NCBI RefSeq assembly: GCF_010731575.1
Contig: NZ_AP022617.1
Location: 3,162,001-3,226,000, forward strand
Direction: 5' to 3'
From: Mycolicibacterium monacense
Lineage (GTDB): Bacteria > Actinomycetota > Actinomycetes > Mycobacteriales > Mycobacteriaceae
DNA length: 64,000 nucleotides
How positions within the stretch are numbered: the first letter of the stretch is position 1; each line of letters starts with the position of its first letter. This document shows, one piece after another, positions 36,765 through 46,270 of the stretch. The notes under the pieces were generated by a model, which was not told where the DNA came from, did no database searches, and worked only from the letters and a program-made list of their open reading frames with translations. The translations under genes were made by a program, and so were the position numbers.

Positions 36765-37926
36765 GTGACCGCCTCCTGCCTCGACGCACGTCTGAGCCGA
36801 GATTTCGTCACCCGCCTGGCCGAGCGCGCGTACGACGCCGAACAGCTGCGCTGTCTGCCCCAGGCCACGGTGGACGATCTGATCGCGTCGAAGATCACCG
36901 ATCTGCTGGTGCCTGCCCGCTACGGCGGCCAGGAGGCGCCCTACCCCGAGATTCTGCGTCCCGTACGGGATGGCACACGGCTGTGCATCGAGCGCGTGGA
37001 CCATCGGCTTCTACATCCTGCACAACTGGATGCTCGCGCTGTTCGGCGAACAGGCCCAGGCCGAGGCGTTCGCCGACCGCCCGTTCCTCGCGCCGGCGCC
37101 GTTGGCGCCCACCGGACGGGGCCGCCCCGATGGCGATGGCGTGCGGTTGAGCGGCAGGTGGTCCTGGGCCACCGGCGTGATGCACGGCAACTGGATCATG
37201 GTGGGTGCGCTCTGCGGACCCGACGACGGCATCTACCCGGCGCTCGCCCTGCTGCCGATCGCCGACGTCACCGTCGAGGACGTCTGGCACACCGACGGCA
37301 TGCGCGCCACCGGCTCCAACGACGTCGTCATCACCGACTCGTTCGTCCCCGACCATCGCCTCGTCCGGGTGACCGATATCTACGCGGGAACCGCTCCGGG
37401 CGCACGACTGCACGACGCACCCACCTATCGGTGGCCGATGGTGCCCGCCCTGGCGCTACTGGCCGCCATGCCCGCACTGGGCAGCGCCGAACGTGTCATC
37501 GAGATCTACGCCGAGCGCCTCGGCGAACGCGTGCTGGCCTACGAGGGCGTCAAACAGAAGGACAAACCGCTCGCCCAGGCCCGGCTCGGCGAGGCCGAGG
37601 TGCGGTTGCGCGCGCTGAGGGGACTTCTCGACGACACCGTCGGCGGCATCGAGGCGCTGGTGCGCGACCGCGATGCGGTGCCGCTGACCGTGCGGGCGCA
37701 GGCCCGGCTGGTCGCGGCGCACATTGTGCACGAATCCCGCGCGGTGATCGGGATGCTGATGGAGGCCTCGGGTGCGAGCGCCCACTTCGTCGCGAATCCG
37801 CTGCAGCGCGCCAGACGTGACGTCGACGTGCTCGCGGGTCACGTCATCTTCGACTACGACACCAGCCGCGAACTGGCGGGGGCACTGGCGATCGGCGCAC
37901 GGATCCCCCCGTTCGCGATGGTTTGA
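36765..37926 (+). pseudogene. Acyl-CoA-dehydrogenase-like monooxygenase gene with a frameshift
   Basis: From GTG 36765 the frame encodes a family-typical N-terminus (LSRDFVTRLAERAYDAEQ, ITDLLVPARYGGQEAPYPEIL) up to about 36965. It then continues one frame over from ATG 36970: MAHGCASSAWTIGFYILHNW, the flavin region GRWSWATGVMHGNWIMVG and a complete C-terminus. The break falls in CCCGTACGGGATGGCACA, where two bases appear to be missing before ATGGCA. Homologs are flavin-dependent hydroxylases of the HpaH/DszC type. If the assembly is right the gene is inactive or yields only the C-terminal 318 residues; an assembly error is the alternative. Confidence 0.72.
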
Positions 37927-37932
37927 TCAGAT

Positions 37933-38319
37933 ATGCCTGGTTTACGCGACACCGTCACCCATACGTTCCAGAAGCGCATCGCCAACCCGGTGATGCGGAG
38001 GTTGCCGTTCCAGACCCTGTTGGAGACCACGGGCCGCAACTCCGGTCAGCCGCGTCGAACGCCGTTGGGCGGCAAGCGAATCGGCGATCAGTTCTGGTTC
38101 GTCTCCGAATTCGGCGAACGATCGCAGTACATCCGCAACATCAAGGCCGACCCGCACGTCCGGGTGCGGCTGCGCGGCCGCTGGCACACCGGCGTCGCCC
38201 ACCTGGTGCCCGAGGACGACCCGCACGCAAGGCTGCGGGAACTCCCGCAGTTCAACAGCTTCGGCGTCCGCACGTTCGGCACCGACCTGCTCACCGTGCG
38301 GGTGGACCTGACCGGCTGA
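37933..38319 (+). CDS. F420-dependent nitroreductase-family protein (DDN-like)
   Basis: This 128-residue single-domain protein has the split-barrel F420-binding motifs typical of mycobacteria: LLETTGRNSGQPRRTPLGG, FWFVSEFGERSQYIRNIKAD and VRLRGRWHTGVAHLV. DDN-type enzymes reduce quinones or activate nitroimidazoles; the natural substrate is unknown. It lies 6 bases after the broken monooxygenase gene. Its 3' end overlaps the convergent SRPBCC gene by 29 bases. Confidence 0.9.
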   Translation: MPGLRDTVTHTFQKRIANPVMRRLPFQTLLETTGRNSGQPRRTPLGGKRIGDQFWFVSEFGERSQYIRNIKADPHVRVRLRGRWHTGVAHLVPEDDPHARLRELPQFNSFGVRTFGTDLLTVRVDLTG

Positions 38320-38785
38320 GGCGGGCCAGCGACGACAGATTGCGCAGCGAGTTGTCGAGATGGTCCTGCCCGAAGGGCGGGAACGTGATGTGCTCGCGAA
38401 GGTGTGCAGACACCGCCGACCAGTCGTAGGTCAGCGTCACCTCGGTCCGGGCGGGTCCGAGCGAGACGAGGTCGTATCGCCAGGTCCAGCCACCGAATTC
38501 GAGTTCACCGTTGACGCGTTGGCCCGGCTCCCACGCGATGACGCGGGGAGGGTCGAAGGCCACCACCTTGTTCTCCATCTCGTAGTGGCCGTCCGGAAGC
38601 CGATCGTGATACATCGCGATCCGGAAGAGCTGCCCCTCGGCCGTCAACGGCGTGCCATCGAGGGATTCGCGCACCCACCCGGTGCCGTCGATCGCCGCAT
38701 GGGTGGACGGGTCGGCGAGCACCGCGAAGACGGCCTCCGCGGCGGCGTCGACGGTGGTTTTCGCGGTCATCACGTCGTTCGGCAT
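38291..38785 (-). CDS. SRPBCC/polyketide-cyclase-like protein
   Basis: This 164-residue protein has the START/SRPBCC fold: AEAVFAVLADPSTHAAIDGT at the N-terminus, FDPPRVIAWEPGQRVNGE centrally and a C-terminal helix HLREHITFPPFGQDHLDNSL. Such proteins bind hydrophobic ligands or act as cyclases. AAGGAGT ahead of ATG 38785 fixes the start. It is divergent from the catabolic operon starting at 38967 and could be linked to it. Confidence 0.86.
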   Translation of the reverse strand: MPNDVMTAKTTVDAAAEAVFAVLADPSTHAAIDGTGWVRESLDGTPLTAEGQLFRIAMYHDRLPDGHYEMENKVVAFDPPRVIAWEPGQRVNGELEFGGWTWRYDLVSLGPARTEVTLTYDWSAVSAHLREHITFPPFGQDHLDNSLRNLSSLARLSRSGPPAR

Positions 38786-38966
38786 CCAGGTACTCCTTGT
38801 TCGTGGTGTCGTGATGTAGGTAAGACCACGGGAAGAGCGGAAAGTCATCTCGGGGCGAGCGAAGCGACGGGAGAGTTGGACGGGGCCTTGTGCCGACCCG
38901 GAGATAAAAGTAACGTCAGTTTTAGTTCTGCACCGCCGTCCCGACGCACTGTCACTGGAGACATCG

Positions 38967-40073
38967 ATGGAATCATTCGTCCACTTGCGAAAAGGCAAGA
39001 CGCCGCGGCGACCGCACGCCGATCTCGACGGCCAGAAAGACGACGAACTGGGCCGGGGCGGCTTCACCGGGCGGACGGCCAACATGTATCGCCGCAACGA
39101 CCCGACCGCGTTCCGCACCGTCGGGCCGCTGCGCCCCATCGACGTGCTCGGCGACCAGCTCAAACCCGGTGACGCCACCGACGCCGACGGCGCACCGCTG
39201 CTGATGTTCTCCAACGCCGACTGCCAGGTCCTGCTATCGCGGCGCAACGAGGAGATGCCGTATTTCGCCCGATACGTCGACGGCGATCTGCTGTCCTTCG
39301 TGCACACCGGGTCCGGTCTGCTCGAGACGGAGTTCGGCCCGTTGCGCTACCGCGCCGGCGACTGGGTCTACATCCCGAAGGCATGCACGTTCCGCCAGAT
39401 CCCGGACACCGAATCCACGCTGCTGATGATCCAGGCCACCGACGAGTTCCGGGTGCCGCCGGCCGGCCCGCTCGGCCGGCATTTCCCGTTCGACCCGTCG
39501 CAGGCCGAGATCCCCGATCCGGCGCCCATCGACGACGGCGTCGGCCCGCAGGTCGACGGCGAGTACGAGGTCCGACTGTTCCACGAGGGCGGCCCGACAT
39601 CGCTGTTCTACCAACACCATCCGCTCGACGTCGAGGGGTGGCGCGGCGACAACTTCGCATTCACGTTCAACATCGAGGACTACAACGTCGTCACCTCCGA
39701 CAGCGTGCACCTGCCGGCCACCGCGCATCTGTTCATGCAGGCCACCGGCGTGTACGTGATGAACTTCCTCCCCAAACCGGCCGAGGGGGTGCCCGGCACC
39801 GAACGCACCCCCTGGTACCACCGCAACGTCGACTACGACGAGATCGCGTTCTTCCACGGCGGGACCCTGTACGGCATCCCCATGCCGCCGGGGTTGATCT
39901 CGCATGCGCCGCAGGGCGTCCACCACGGCGCGCCTGAGAAGGCGCGGGAGCGGGCGCGTCGCAAGTTCGACGAGTACCAACGGGTGGACTGGCAGGTCAT
40001 CGCCGTCGACACCCGCAGGCGGTTGATCCCGTCACCGGAGGTACTCGCCAACGACCTGGGGCAGCACTCGTGA
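38967..40073 (+). CDS. Homogentisate 1,2-dioxygenase-like cupin enzyme
   Basis: This 368-residue protein resembles homogentisate dioxygenase, a non-heme iron ring-cleaving cupin. The N-terminus MYRRNDPTAFRTVGPLRPID, the cupin core TEFGPLRYRAGDWVYIPKA and the C-terminal metal site YDEIAFFHGG...SHAPQGVHHGAPE are the family signals. It heads a coupled operon with a hydrolase, CoA transferase and lyase rather than with fumarylacetoacetase and maleylacetoacetate isomerase, so homogentisate may not be the substrate. The divergent promoter region is 181 bases. Confidence 0.85.
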   Translation: MESFVHLRKGKTPRRPHADLDGQKDDELGRGGFTGRTANMYRRNDPTAFRTVGPLRPIDVLGDQLKPGDATDADGAPLLMFSNADCQVLLSRRNEEMPYFARYVDGDLLSFVHTGSGLLETEFGPLRYRAGDWVYIPKACTFRQIPDTESTLLMIQATDEFRVPPAGPLGRHFPFDPSQAEIPDPAPIDDGVGPQVDGEYEVRLFHEGGPTSLFYQHHPLDVEGWRGDNFAFTFNIEDYNVVTSDSVHLPATAHLFMQATGVYVMNFLPKPAEGVPGTERTPWYHRNVDYDEIAFFHGGTLYGIPMPPGLISHAPQGVHHGAPEKARERARRKFDEYQRVDWQVIAVDTRRRLIPSPEVLANDLGQHS

Positions 40074-41260
40074 CGACGGCGGTCAAGTACGAGTACGACC
40101 GCATCCCGTATCTCGTTGCGTACCAGAACACTTCGGGTGTGCGCGATGTCTACGGCGGGGTGGCCGAACTGGTCGTCCTGGAGAGCCATCTGCTGCGGCC
40201 TCGCAACAAGCCGTCGGACACCGTGCTGGTCTTCATGCACCCGATCGGCGGCGGGGCCTACCTGCCGATGATGAACGCGCTGGCCAAGGCGGGCCACCAC
40301 GTCATCTACTGCAACAGCAGATTCCGCGGGACCGATTCGGCCCTGCTGATGGAGAAGGTCGTCGAGGATCTCGGCGAGGCCATCAAGGACGCCAAGAACC
40401 GGCTCGGCTACGAGAAGGTGGTGCTCGCCGGGTGGAGCGGGGGCGGGTCGCTGTCGGTGTTCTACCAGCAGCAGGCCCAGCATCCGACCGTGACCGCGAG
40501 CCCCTCCGGCGACGGCCCCGACCTGACGAAGCTCGGTCTGATCCCGGCCGACGGCATCATGCTGCTGGCCGCCCACATCAGCCGCCACGGCACCCTGACC
40601 GAATGGCTCGACGCCTCCATCCTCGACGAGTCCGACCCCACCAAGCGGGACCCCGAACTCGACCTCTACAACCCGGACAACCCCAACCAGCCGCCGTACA
40701 CACCCGATTTCCTCGAGCGCTACCGCGCCGCCCAGATCGCCCGCAACCGGCGAATCACCGCATGGGTCAAGGACAAACTGGCCGAGCTCCGATCGAGCGG
40801 ACGCCCGGACGACGAATTCGCCTTCGTCGTACACGGCACCATGGCCGACCCGCGCTGGCTGGACCCCAGCGTCGACCCCAACGACCGTGCACCCGGCACC
40901 TGCTACCTCGGCGACCCGCAGGTGGTGAACATGAGCCCCGTGGGTCTGGCGCGGTTCTGCACGCTGCGCAGCTGGCTGTCGCAGTGGAGCTACGACGACG
41001 CCAACGGCGACGCGGTCAAGGCCGGCCCGGACATCGCCGTGCCCGCGCTGGTGATCGGCAACCTCGCCGACGACGCCTGCACCCCGAGCCACACCCGGCG
41101 GCTGTTCGAGGCGCTCGGCCATCCCGACAAGGAGATGCGCGAGATCGCCGGTGCGAACCACTACTACTCCGGACCCGACCAACGTGAGACGCTGCGGGAG
41201 GCGGTCGGTATCTGCACCGACTGGCTGCACCGGCACGGATTTTCACTCTCGGAGGGTTGA
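40070..41260 (+). CDS. Alpha/beta hydrolase
   Basis: This 396-residue hydrolase has the oxyanion segment FMHPIGGGAYLPMMN, the nucleophile elbow LAGWSGGGSLSVF (Ser near 125) and a likely acid/His pair in NLADDACTPSH and GANHYYSG. A long insertion (about 160-260) forms a lid. The GTG start overlaps the dioxygenase stop (GTGA). In this context it may hydrolyse a ring-cleavage product or an ester; unproven. Confidence 0.85.
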   Translation: MTTAVKYEYDRIPYLVAYQNTSGVRDVYGGVAELVVLESHLLRPRNKPSDTVLVFMHPIGGGAYLPMMNALAKAGHHVIYCNSRFRGTDSALLMEKVVEDLGEAIKDAKNRLGYEKVVLAGWSGGGSLSVFYQQQAQHPTVTASPSGDGPDLTKLGLIPADGIMLLAAHISRHGTLTEWLDASILDESDPTKRDPELDLYNPDNPNQPPYTPDFLERYRAAQIARNRRITAWVKDKLAELRSSGRPDDEFAFVVHGTMADPRWLDPSVDPNDRAPGTCYLGDPQVVNMSPVGLARFCTLRSWLSQWSYDDANGDAVKAGPDIAVPALVIGNLADDACTPSHTRRLFEALGHPDKEMREIAGANHYYSGPDQRETLREAVGICTDWLHRHGFSLSEG

Positions 41261-42459
41261 TGGCAGGCGCACTGGACGGTATCCGGGTCATCGAGATCGG
41301 CACCCTGATCTCGGGACCGTTCGCCGGCCGCTTGCTCGGCGACATGGGCGCCGAGGTGCTCAAGATCGAACCCCCCGGCGCCCCGGATCCGTTGCGCACC
41401 TGGGGCCAGGCCGAACTCGACGGCCACCACTTCTTCTGGACGGTCCACGCCCGCAACAAGAAGGCGATCACCCTGGATCTGCGCACACCGCGTGGCCGCG
41501 AGATCTTCCTCGAACTCGTCGAGCAGACCGACGTCATCGTCGAGAACTTCCGGCCAGGCACGCTAGAACGCTGGGACCTCGGCTACGACGTCCTCAGGGA
41601 GCGCAACAAGGGCATCATCCTGGTGCGGGTCTCCGGATATGGCCAGACCGGGCCGGACGCCCACCGCGCCGGATACGCCTCGGTCGCCGAGGCCGCCAGC
41701 GGACTGCGCCACCTCAACGGTTTCCCGGGCGGCCCGCCGCCACGGCTGGCCCTGTCGTTGGGTGACAGTCTGGCCGGCATGTTCGCCGCACAGGGCGCGC
41801 TGGCGGCGCTGTACCGCCGCACCGTCACCGGTGAGGGTCAGGTCGTCGACACCGCACTCACCGAATCCTGTCTGGCCGTGCAGGAGTCGACGATTCCCGA
41901 CTACGACGTCGGCGGCGTGGTGCGCGGCCCGTCGGGCACCCGGCTCGAAGGCATCGCCCCGTCGAACATCTACCGCACCGCCGACGGCAGCTGGGTCGTC
42001 ATCGCGGCCAACCAGGACACCGTGTTCCGCCGACTGTGCGCCGCGATGGGGCAACCCGAACTGGCGACCGACGACCGGTTCGCCGATCACCGTGCGCGCG
42101 GCCGCAATCAGGACGAACTCGACAAGATCATCGGCGACTGGGCCGCCGAACGCCAACCCGGCGACATCATCGAGACCCTGTCGGCGGCCGGGGTGATCGC
42201 GGGGCCGATCAACACCGTCGCCGAGGTGGTCGACGATCCGCAGTTGCGCGCGCGCGGCATGCTCGCCGAACACTGGGACGAACGCGTCGATCGCACGGTC
42301 CTGGGACCGGGAATCGTTCCGGTGCTGTCGGAATCACCGGGCAGCATCCGCAACGCCGGGCCGGCGCATCCGGGCCAGCACAACATCGAGGTGTACACCG
42401 GGCTTCTCGGCAAGACCGCCGAAGAAGTCGCGCAACTGCAGGCCGAGGGGGTGCTGTGA
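41260..42459 (+). CDS. CaiB/BaiF family CoA transferase
   Basis: This 399-residue class III CoA transferase moves CoA between acids. Motifs: GIRVIEIGTLISGPFAGRLL, GAEVLKIEPP, KAITLDLRTPRGREIF, the catalytic Asp likely in LSLGDSLAGMFAAQ and GQVVDTALTESCLAV. ATG 41260 shares a base with the hydrolase TGA. It probably activates a carboxylic acid intermediate for the lyase and dehydrogenase that follow. Confidence 0.93.
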   Translation: MAGALDGIRVIEIGTLISGPFAGRLLGDMGAEVLKIEPPGAPDPLRTWGQAELDGHHFFWTVHARNKKAITLDLRTPRGREIFLELVEQTDVIVENFRPGTLERWDLGYDVLRERNKGIILVRVSGYGQTGPDAHRAGYASVAEAASGLRHLNGFPGGPPPRLALSLGDSLAGMFAAQGALAALYRRTVTGEGQVVDTALTESCLAVQESTIPDYDVGGVVRGPSGTRLEGIAPSNIYRTADGSWVVIAANQDTVFRRLCAAMGQPELATDDRFADHRARGRNQDELDKIIGDWAAERQPGDIIETLSAAGVIAGPINTVAEVVDDPQLRARGMLAEHWDERVDRTVLGPGIVPVLSESPGSIRNAGPAHPGQHNIEVYTGLLGKTAEEVAQLQAEGVL

Positions 42460-43361
42460 GCGACTTGCCCGCCAAGGTCGACATCCGTGAGGTCTCGCTG
42501 CGCGACGGCCTGCAGATCGAACAGCCGATTCCCCTGTCGGCCAAGCTCGAACTGCTCGAAGCGGTGGTGGCCACCGGTGTGCGTGAGGTCGAGGCCACCG
42601 CCTTCGTCTCACCGTCGAAGGTGCCCGCACTCGCCGACGCGGCCGAACTCGCCGCCGAACTCGGCCGATTCGACCAGGTCGAGTTCTCGGCGCTGGTGGC
42701 CAGCCCGAACGGGGCCAAGCGGGCGATCGCGGCGGGGCTGCGCTCGATCGAATACGTGGTGTCGGCCGCCGACTCGCACAGCCGCGCCAACGTCGGGCGG
42801 TCCAGCATGGAGTCGGTCGCGGCCATCCCCGACATCGTCGCGATCGCCCACGACAGCGGCGCCACCGTCGAGGTGATCATCGCGACCGCGTGGGACTGTC
42901 CGTTCGACGGCCCGACGCCACCGCAGCGTGTGCTCGAGATCGTCGACTCTGCAGTGGATTTCGGTGTCGACCGGTTGGCGATCGCCGACACCATCGGCAC
43001 CGCCACCCCCCGCCGGGTCAGCGACCTCGTCGCGCAGGTGCGTCCCCGCATCGGCGACCTGCCGCTGGGCGCCCATTTCCACAACACCCGCGGTGCGGGG
43101 CTGGCCAGCGCGTACGCCGCGGTCCAGGCCGGGATCACCCGGCTCGACGCCTCGGTCGGCGGGCTGGGCGGCTGCCCCTTCGCACCGGGTGCGAGCGGCA
43201 ACATCGCCACCGAGGACTTGGTCTACCTGTTGCGCGACAGCGGGATCGACTGCGACGTCGACCTGCAGGGGGCCATCGCCGCCGCCGAGGTCGCCCGCAC
43301 GGTCGTCGGCCACGACCTGCCCAGTGCGCTGCTGCGCGCCGGGGACCGGATCATCGGCTGA
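42456..43361 (+). CDS. HMG-CoA lyase-like aldolase
   Basis: This 301-residue TIM-barrel lyase of the HMGL family cleaves beta-hydroxy acyl-CoA thioesters. Motifs: IREVSLRDGLQIEQ (metal and catalytic residues), VEATAFVSPSKVP, DTIGTATPRRVSDLV, HFHNTRGAGLASAYAAV (metal His pair) and SVGGLGGCPFAPGASGNIATED with the catalytic Cys. The GTG start overlaps the CoA transferase stop (GTGA). True HMG-CoA lyase in leucine breakdown or a dedicated lyase of this pathway are both possible. Confidence 0.9.
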   Translation: MSDLPAKVDIREVSLRDGLQIEQPIPLSAKLELLEAVVATGVREVEATAFVSPSKVPALADAAELAAELGRFDQVEFSALVASPNGAKRAIAAGLRSIEYVVSAADSHSRANVGRSSMESVAAIPDIVAIAHDSGATVEVIIATAWDCPFDGPTPPQRVLEIVDSAVDFGVDRLAIADTIGTATPRRVSDLVAQVRPRIGDLPLGAHFHNTRGAGLASAYAAVQAGITRLDASVGGLGGCPFAPGASGNIATEDLVYLLRDSGIDCDVDLQGAIAAAEVARTVVGHDLPSALLRAGDRIIG

Positions 43362-43369
43362 GCGCGGGT

Positions 43370-43987
43370 ATGGCCCCGGAGTCGTCCACGCTGAGCAGCA
43401 AGGGTCGCCAGACCCGCCTCGCCATCGAGCAGGCGGCCCGAAAGCTCTTCGCCGAGCGCGGCTTCCACGGTACGACGCTGGCCGACATCACCTCGGCGGC
43501 CGGTAAATCGCCCGCGGTGTTCTACCGCTACTTCGACGACAAGGAAGATCTGCTGGCGGCGTTGGCGCAGTCCTTCCTGCACGACGTCGTCGCACCGTCG
43601 GGGCTCAGTGTGCCGCTGCCGTCCTCCCCCGACGACCGTGAGTTCTTCACCACCGTGGTCACCGGCTACTGGAACATCTTCAAACAGAACATCGGCATCA
43701 TGATCGCCGTCGCGCAACTCGCCGCCGCCCAGCAACGGTTCGCCGACCTGCAGCACGAATTCCGCCGATTCGGTATGGACGTCATCGCGGCGTCGGTTCG
43801 TCACGCCCAGAGCCAGGGCTACGGCGCCGAACTGAACGCGGAGTACACCGCCGCGGCGATCGCCCTGCTGTTCGAGAACTTCACGGTCGTGATGGTCGGC
43901 ACGTCCGGGCTCGGCGTGCAGATGAGCGACGCCGACGCGATCGCCACGCTGTCGACGATCTGGAAGAAGACGCTGTATGGATATTGA
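43370..43987 (+). CDS. TetR-family regulator of the catabolic operon
   Basis: This 205-residue regulator has the HTH in AARKLFAERGFHGTTLADIT and AGKSPAVFYRYFDDKEDL, and a KstR2/FadR-like C-terminal ligand domain. It sits 8 bases after the lyase and before the acyl-CoA dehydrogenase, so it is likely co-transcribed with the genes it controls. No repeated operator was recognised apart from the hairpin at 44000. Confidence 0.87.
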   Translation: MAPESSTLSSKGRQTRLAIEQAARKLFAERGFHGTTLADITSAAGKSPAVFYRYFDDKEDLLAALAQSFLHDVVAPSGLSVPLPSSPDDREFFTTVVTGYWNIFKQNIGIMIAVAQLAAAQQRFADLQHEFRRFGMDVIAASVRHAQSQGYGAELNAEYTAAAIALLFENFTVVMVGTSGLGVQMSDADAIATLSTIWKKTLYGY

Positions 43988-43999
43988 TCCGACACCGCT

Positions 44000-44061
44000 G
44001 CCGAGCGCACGGTTGTTGTACGCAAACCTCGAGTAGATCTGCCAACAACCGTGCACTCGGC
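44000..44061. repeat. 19-bp inverted repeat, palindromic intergenic element
   Basis: The arms at 44000-44018 and 44043-44061 (GCCGAGCGCACGGTTGTTG and its complement) differ at one position around a 24-base spacer. It lies between the TetR and acyl-CoA dehydrogenase genes. Its core GAGTGCACGGTT...GTACGC resembles the element between nuoF and nuoG, so it may belong to a dispersed family rather than being an operator. Confidence 0.75.
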
Positions 44062-44075
44062 GTAAGGAGATACAG

Positions 44076-45314
44076 ATGGATTTCACCCTCCCGGACCATC
44101 TTCCGGGCGTGCTCGCGGAGATGGACGCGTTCATCGAGGCGGAGATCAAACCGCTGGAACGCGAACACATGCATTACTTCGACCGGCACCGCGAATACGC
44201 CCGCACCGACTGGGAGAACGGCGGTATCCCGCAGCGTGCGTGGGAGGATCTGCTCGACGAGATGCGCCGCCGCGCCGACGCGGCCGGCTGGCTGCGGTAC
44301 GGACTGCCCGAGCAGTTCGGCGGCCGCGGCGGATCCAACATCGACATGGCCGTGATCCGGGAACACCTGGCGCACAAGGGTCTCGGTCTGCACAACGATC
44401 TGCAGGACGAGTCGTCGATCGTCGGCAACTTCCCGCAGGTCATCATGATGGACCGGTTCGGCACCGAACAGCAGAAGGCCGAGTGGATCGAGGCGATGCT
44501 CACCGGGAAGCGGTCCATGGCCTTCGGTCTGACCGAACCGAACCACGGTTCGGACGCGACGTGGCTGGAGACCCGTGCCGAACGCGACGGCGACGGCTGG
44601 GTCATCAACGGCACCAAGCGGTGGAACACCGGTGTGCACCGCGCGACCCACGATCTGATCTTCGCCCGCACCTCCGGCGAACCGGGTCAGGCCCGCGGCA
44701 TCACCGCCTTCCTCGTCCCGACCGACACACGGGGTTTCGAGGTGCCGTACTACTGGTGGACGTTCAACATGCCCACCGACCACGGCGAGGTGGTGCTCAC
44801 CGACGTGCGGGTGCCCGACGACGCCGTCCTCGGTGAAGTGGACCGCGGACTCGAGGTGGGTCAGACCTTCCTGCACGAGAACCGGATCCGGCAGGCCGCG
44901 AGCAGTCTCGGTGCCGCCCAGTACTGCATCGACCGCGCCGTGGAGTACGCCGGGCAGCGCACGGTGTTCGGTAAGCCGCTCGCGGTCAACCAGGCGGTGC
45001 AGTGGCCGCTGGTGGAACTGCAGACCGAGGCGCAGATGGTGCGGCTGCTGGTGTACTACGCCGCCACCGAACTGGACCGCAGCCACCACATGGAGGTCTC
45101 CGACAAGGTGTCGATGGCGAACTACCGCGCCAACCGGCTGGTGTGCGAGGCCGCCGACCGGGCGATGCAGGTCCACGGCGGTGTCGGCTACAGCCGCCAC
45201 GAACCGTTCGAACACATCTACCGCCACCACCGGCGCTACCGGATCACCGAAGGCGCCGAGGAGATCCAGATCCGGCGCGTCGCTCAACGGCTGTTCGGGT
45301 TCGGACGCAGGTGA
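44076..45314 (+). CDS. Acyl-CoA dehydrogenase
   Basis: This 412-residue FAD enzyme has AFGLTEPNHGSDATWLETRA (substrate and FAD binding), WVINGTKRWNTGVHRATHD, RTVFGKPLAVNQAVQWPLV and MQVHGGVGYSRHEPFEHIYR, followed by RITEGAEEIQIRRVAQRLFG. It shares ACAD10/11-like company with the phosphotransferase-like gene just downstream (GTGA overlap). It likely oxidises the CoA thioester made by this operon. A GTAAGGAG ribosome-binding site precedes the ATG. Confidence 0.93.
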   Translation: MDFTLPDHLPGVLAEMDAFIEAEIKPLEREHMHYFDRHREYARTDWENGGIPQRAWEDLLDEMRRRADAAGWLRYGLPEQFGGRGGSNIDMAVIREHLAHKGLGLHNDLQDESSIVGNFPQVIMMDRFGTEQQKAEWIEAMLTGKRSMAFGLTEPNHGSDATWLETRAERDGDGWVINGTKRWNTGVHRATHDLIFARTSGEPGQARGITAFLVPTDTRGFEVPYYWWTFNMPTDHGEVVLTDVRVPDDAVLGEVDRGLEVGQTFLHENRIRQAASSLGAAQYCIDRAVEYAGQRTVFGKPLAVNQAVQWPLVELQTEAQMVRLLVYYAATELDRSHHMEVSDKVSMANYRANRLVCEAADRAMQVHGGVGYSRHEPFEHIYRHHRRYRITEGAEEIQIRRVAQRLFGFGRR

Positions 45315-46270
45315 GGACGGAACTCGAGGCGGTGCTGCGCCCGATCCTGGGCGAGGTGGCGGTCGAGAACCTGACCACGCTGACCGGTGGCGCGAGCCGG
45401 ACCACATGGGCGTTCGACGCCGTCACCCCCGATGCGAGGCGGGCGCTCATCCTGCGCACCGGCCCGCCCGACGAGGTGCACGCCGGGATGGAACTCGAGG
45501 CCCGTGCCCAACAACGCGCGGCCGCCGTCGGCGCACCGGTCCCCCACATCCTGACCGCCGACAACGATGCTGCGGCACTGGGCAATCCGTACCTCATCTG
45601 CGAGGCGATCGGCGGGGAGACGATCGTCCGCCGCATCTACCGGTCACTCGACGACGCCGGACGCCGCCGGCTGCTCACGCAGTGCGCGGAGGCGTTGGCG
45701 GCCGTCCACCGCGCCGATCCGAACGGTATCGGGCTGACCGAATCCGACGAGATCACCGAATGGCGGGAACGCCTCGACGAGATGGGCGACACCACAGCGA
45801 CTTTCGAGTGGGCGTTTCGGTGGCTGGCCGCCCACCGGCCGCCGCCGTCACCGCACCGGCTGGTGCACGGCGACTTCCGGATGGGCAACCTGATCGTCGA
45901 CGACACCGGGCTCGTGGCGGTCCTCGACTGGGAGCTCGTGCACGTCGGGGAGATCTACGAGGACCTCGCCTGGTTCTGCATCCGGGCGTGGCGCTTCGGT
46001 GCGTCCGAGCGGCTCGGCGCCGGCGGTCTGGGCAGCGTCGAGGATTTCCTCACCGCCTACGAGACGGCCAGCGGGGAGGCCCTCGACCGGTCGGCGTTTC
46101 GCTGGTGGCTCACGGTCGCGACGCTGCGGTGGGGCGTCATCTGCCGCTTCCAGGCCGAACGTCACCTCAGCGGGCAGACGCCGTCGGTGGAGCTGGCGGC
46201 GATCGGCCGTCGCGTCTGCGAGACCGAATGGGATCTGCTCGACCTACTCGAGGGCGGAGGGCCGCGGTGA
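45311..46270 (+). CDS. Aminoglycoside-phosphotransferase-like kinase (ACAD10/11 type)
   Basis: This 319-residue APH-fold protein has TLTGGASRTTWAFD (nucleotide loop), the catalytic loop LVHGDFRMGNLIVD and the metal motif VAVLDWELVHVGEIYEDLAW. Genes of this kind fused or adjacent to acyl-CoA dehydrogenases phosphorylate 4-hydroxy acyl-CoAs in animals (ACAD10/11) or related substrates. Resistance to aminoglycosides is unlikely in this context. The GTG start overlaps the dehydrogenase stop, and its own stop overlaps the next start. Confidence 0.9.
   Translation: MRTELEAVLRPILGEVAVENLTTLTGGASRTTWAFDAVTPDARRALILRTGPPDEVHAGMELEARAQQRAAAVGAPVPHILTADNDAAALGNPYLICEAIGGETIVRRIYRSLDDAGRRRLLTQCAEALAAVHRADPNGIGLTESDEITEWRERLDEMGDTTATFEWAFRWLAAHRPPPSPHRLVHGDFRMGNLIVDDTGLVAVLDWELVHVGEIYEDLAWFCIRAWRFGASERLGAGGLGSVEDFLTAYETASGEALDRSAFRWWLTVATLRWGVICRFQAERHLSGQTPSVELAAIGRRVCETEWDLLDLLEGGGPR

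Noticed and set aside
36576..37820. 414-codon ORF spanning the frameshifted monooxygenase
   Set aside because: Only its 36765-36965 part matches the family; beyond the break it is an Arg-rich shadow of the true frame.
45311..46270. Antibiotic-resistance aminoglycoside phosphotransferase
   Set aside because: The APH fold is real, but coupling to an acyl-CoA dehydrogenase and a DUF6285-like gene points to ACAD10/11-type metabolism, not resistance.
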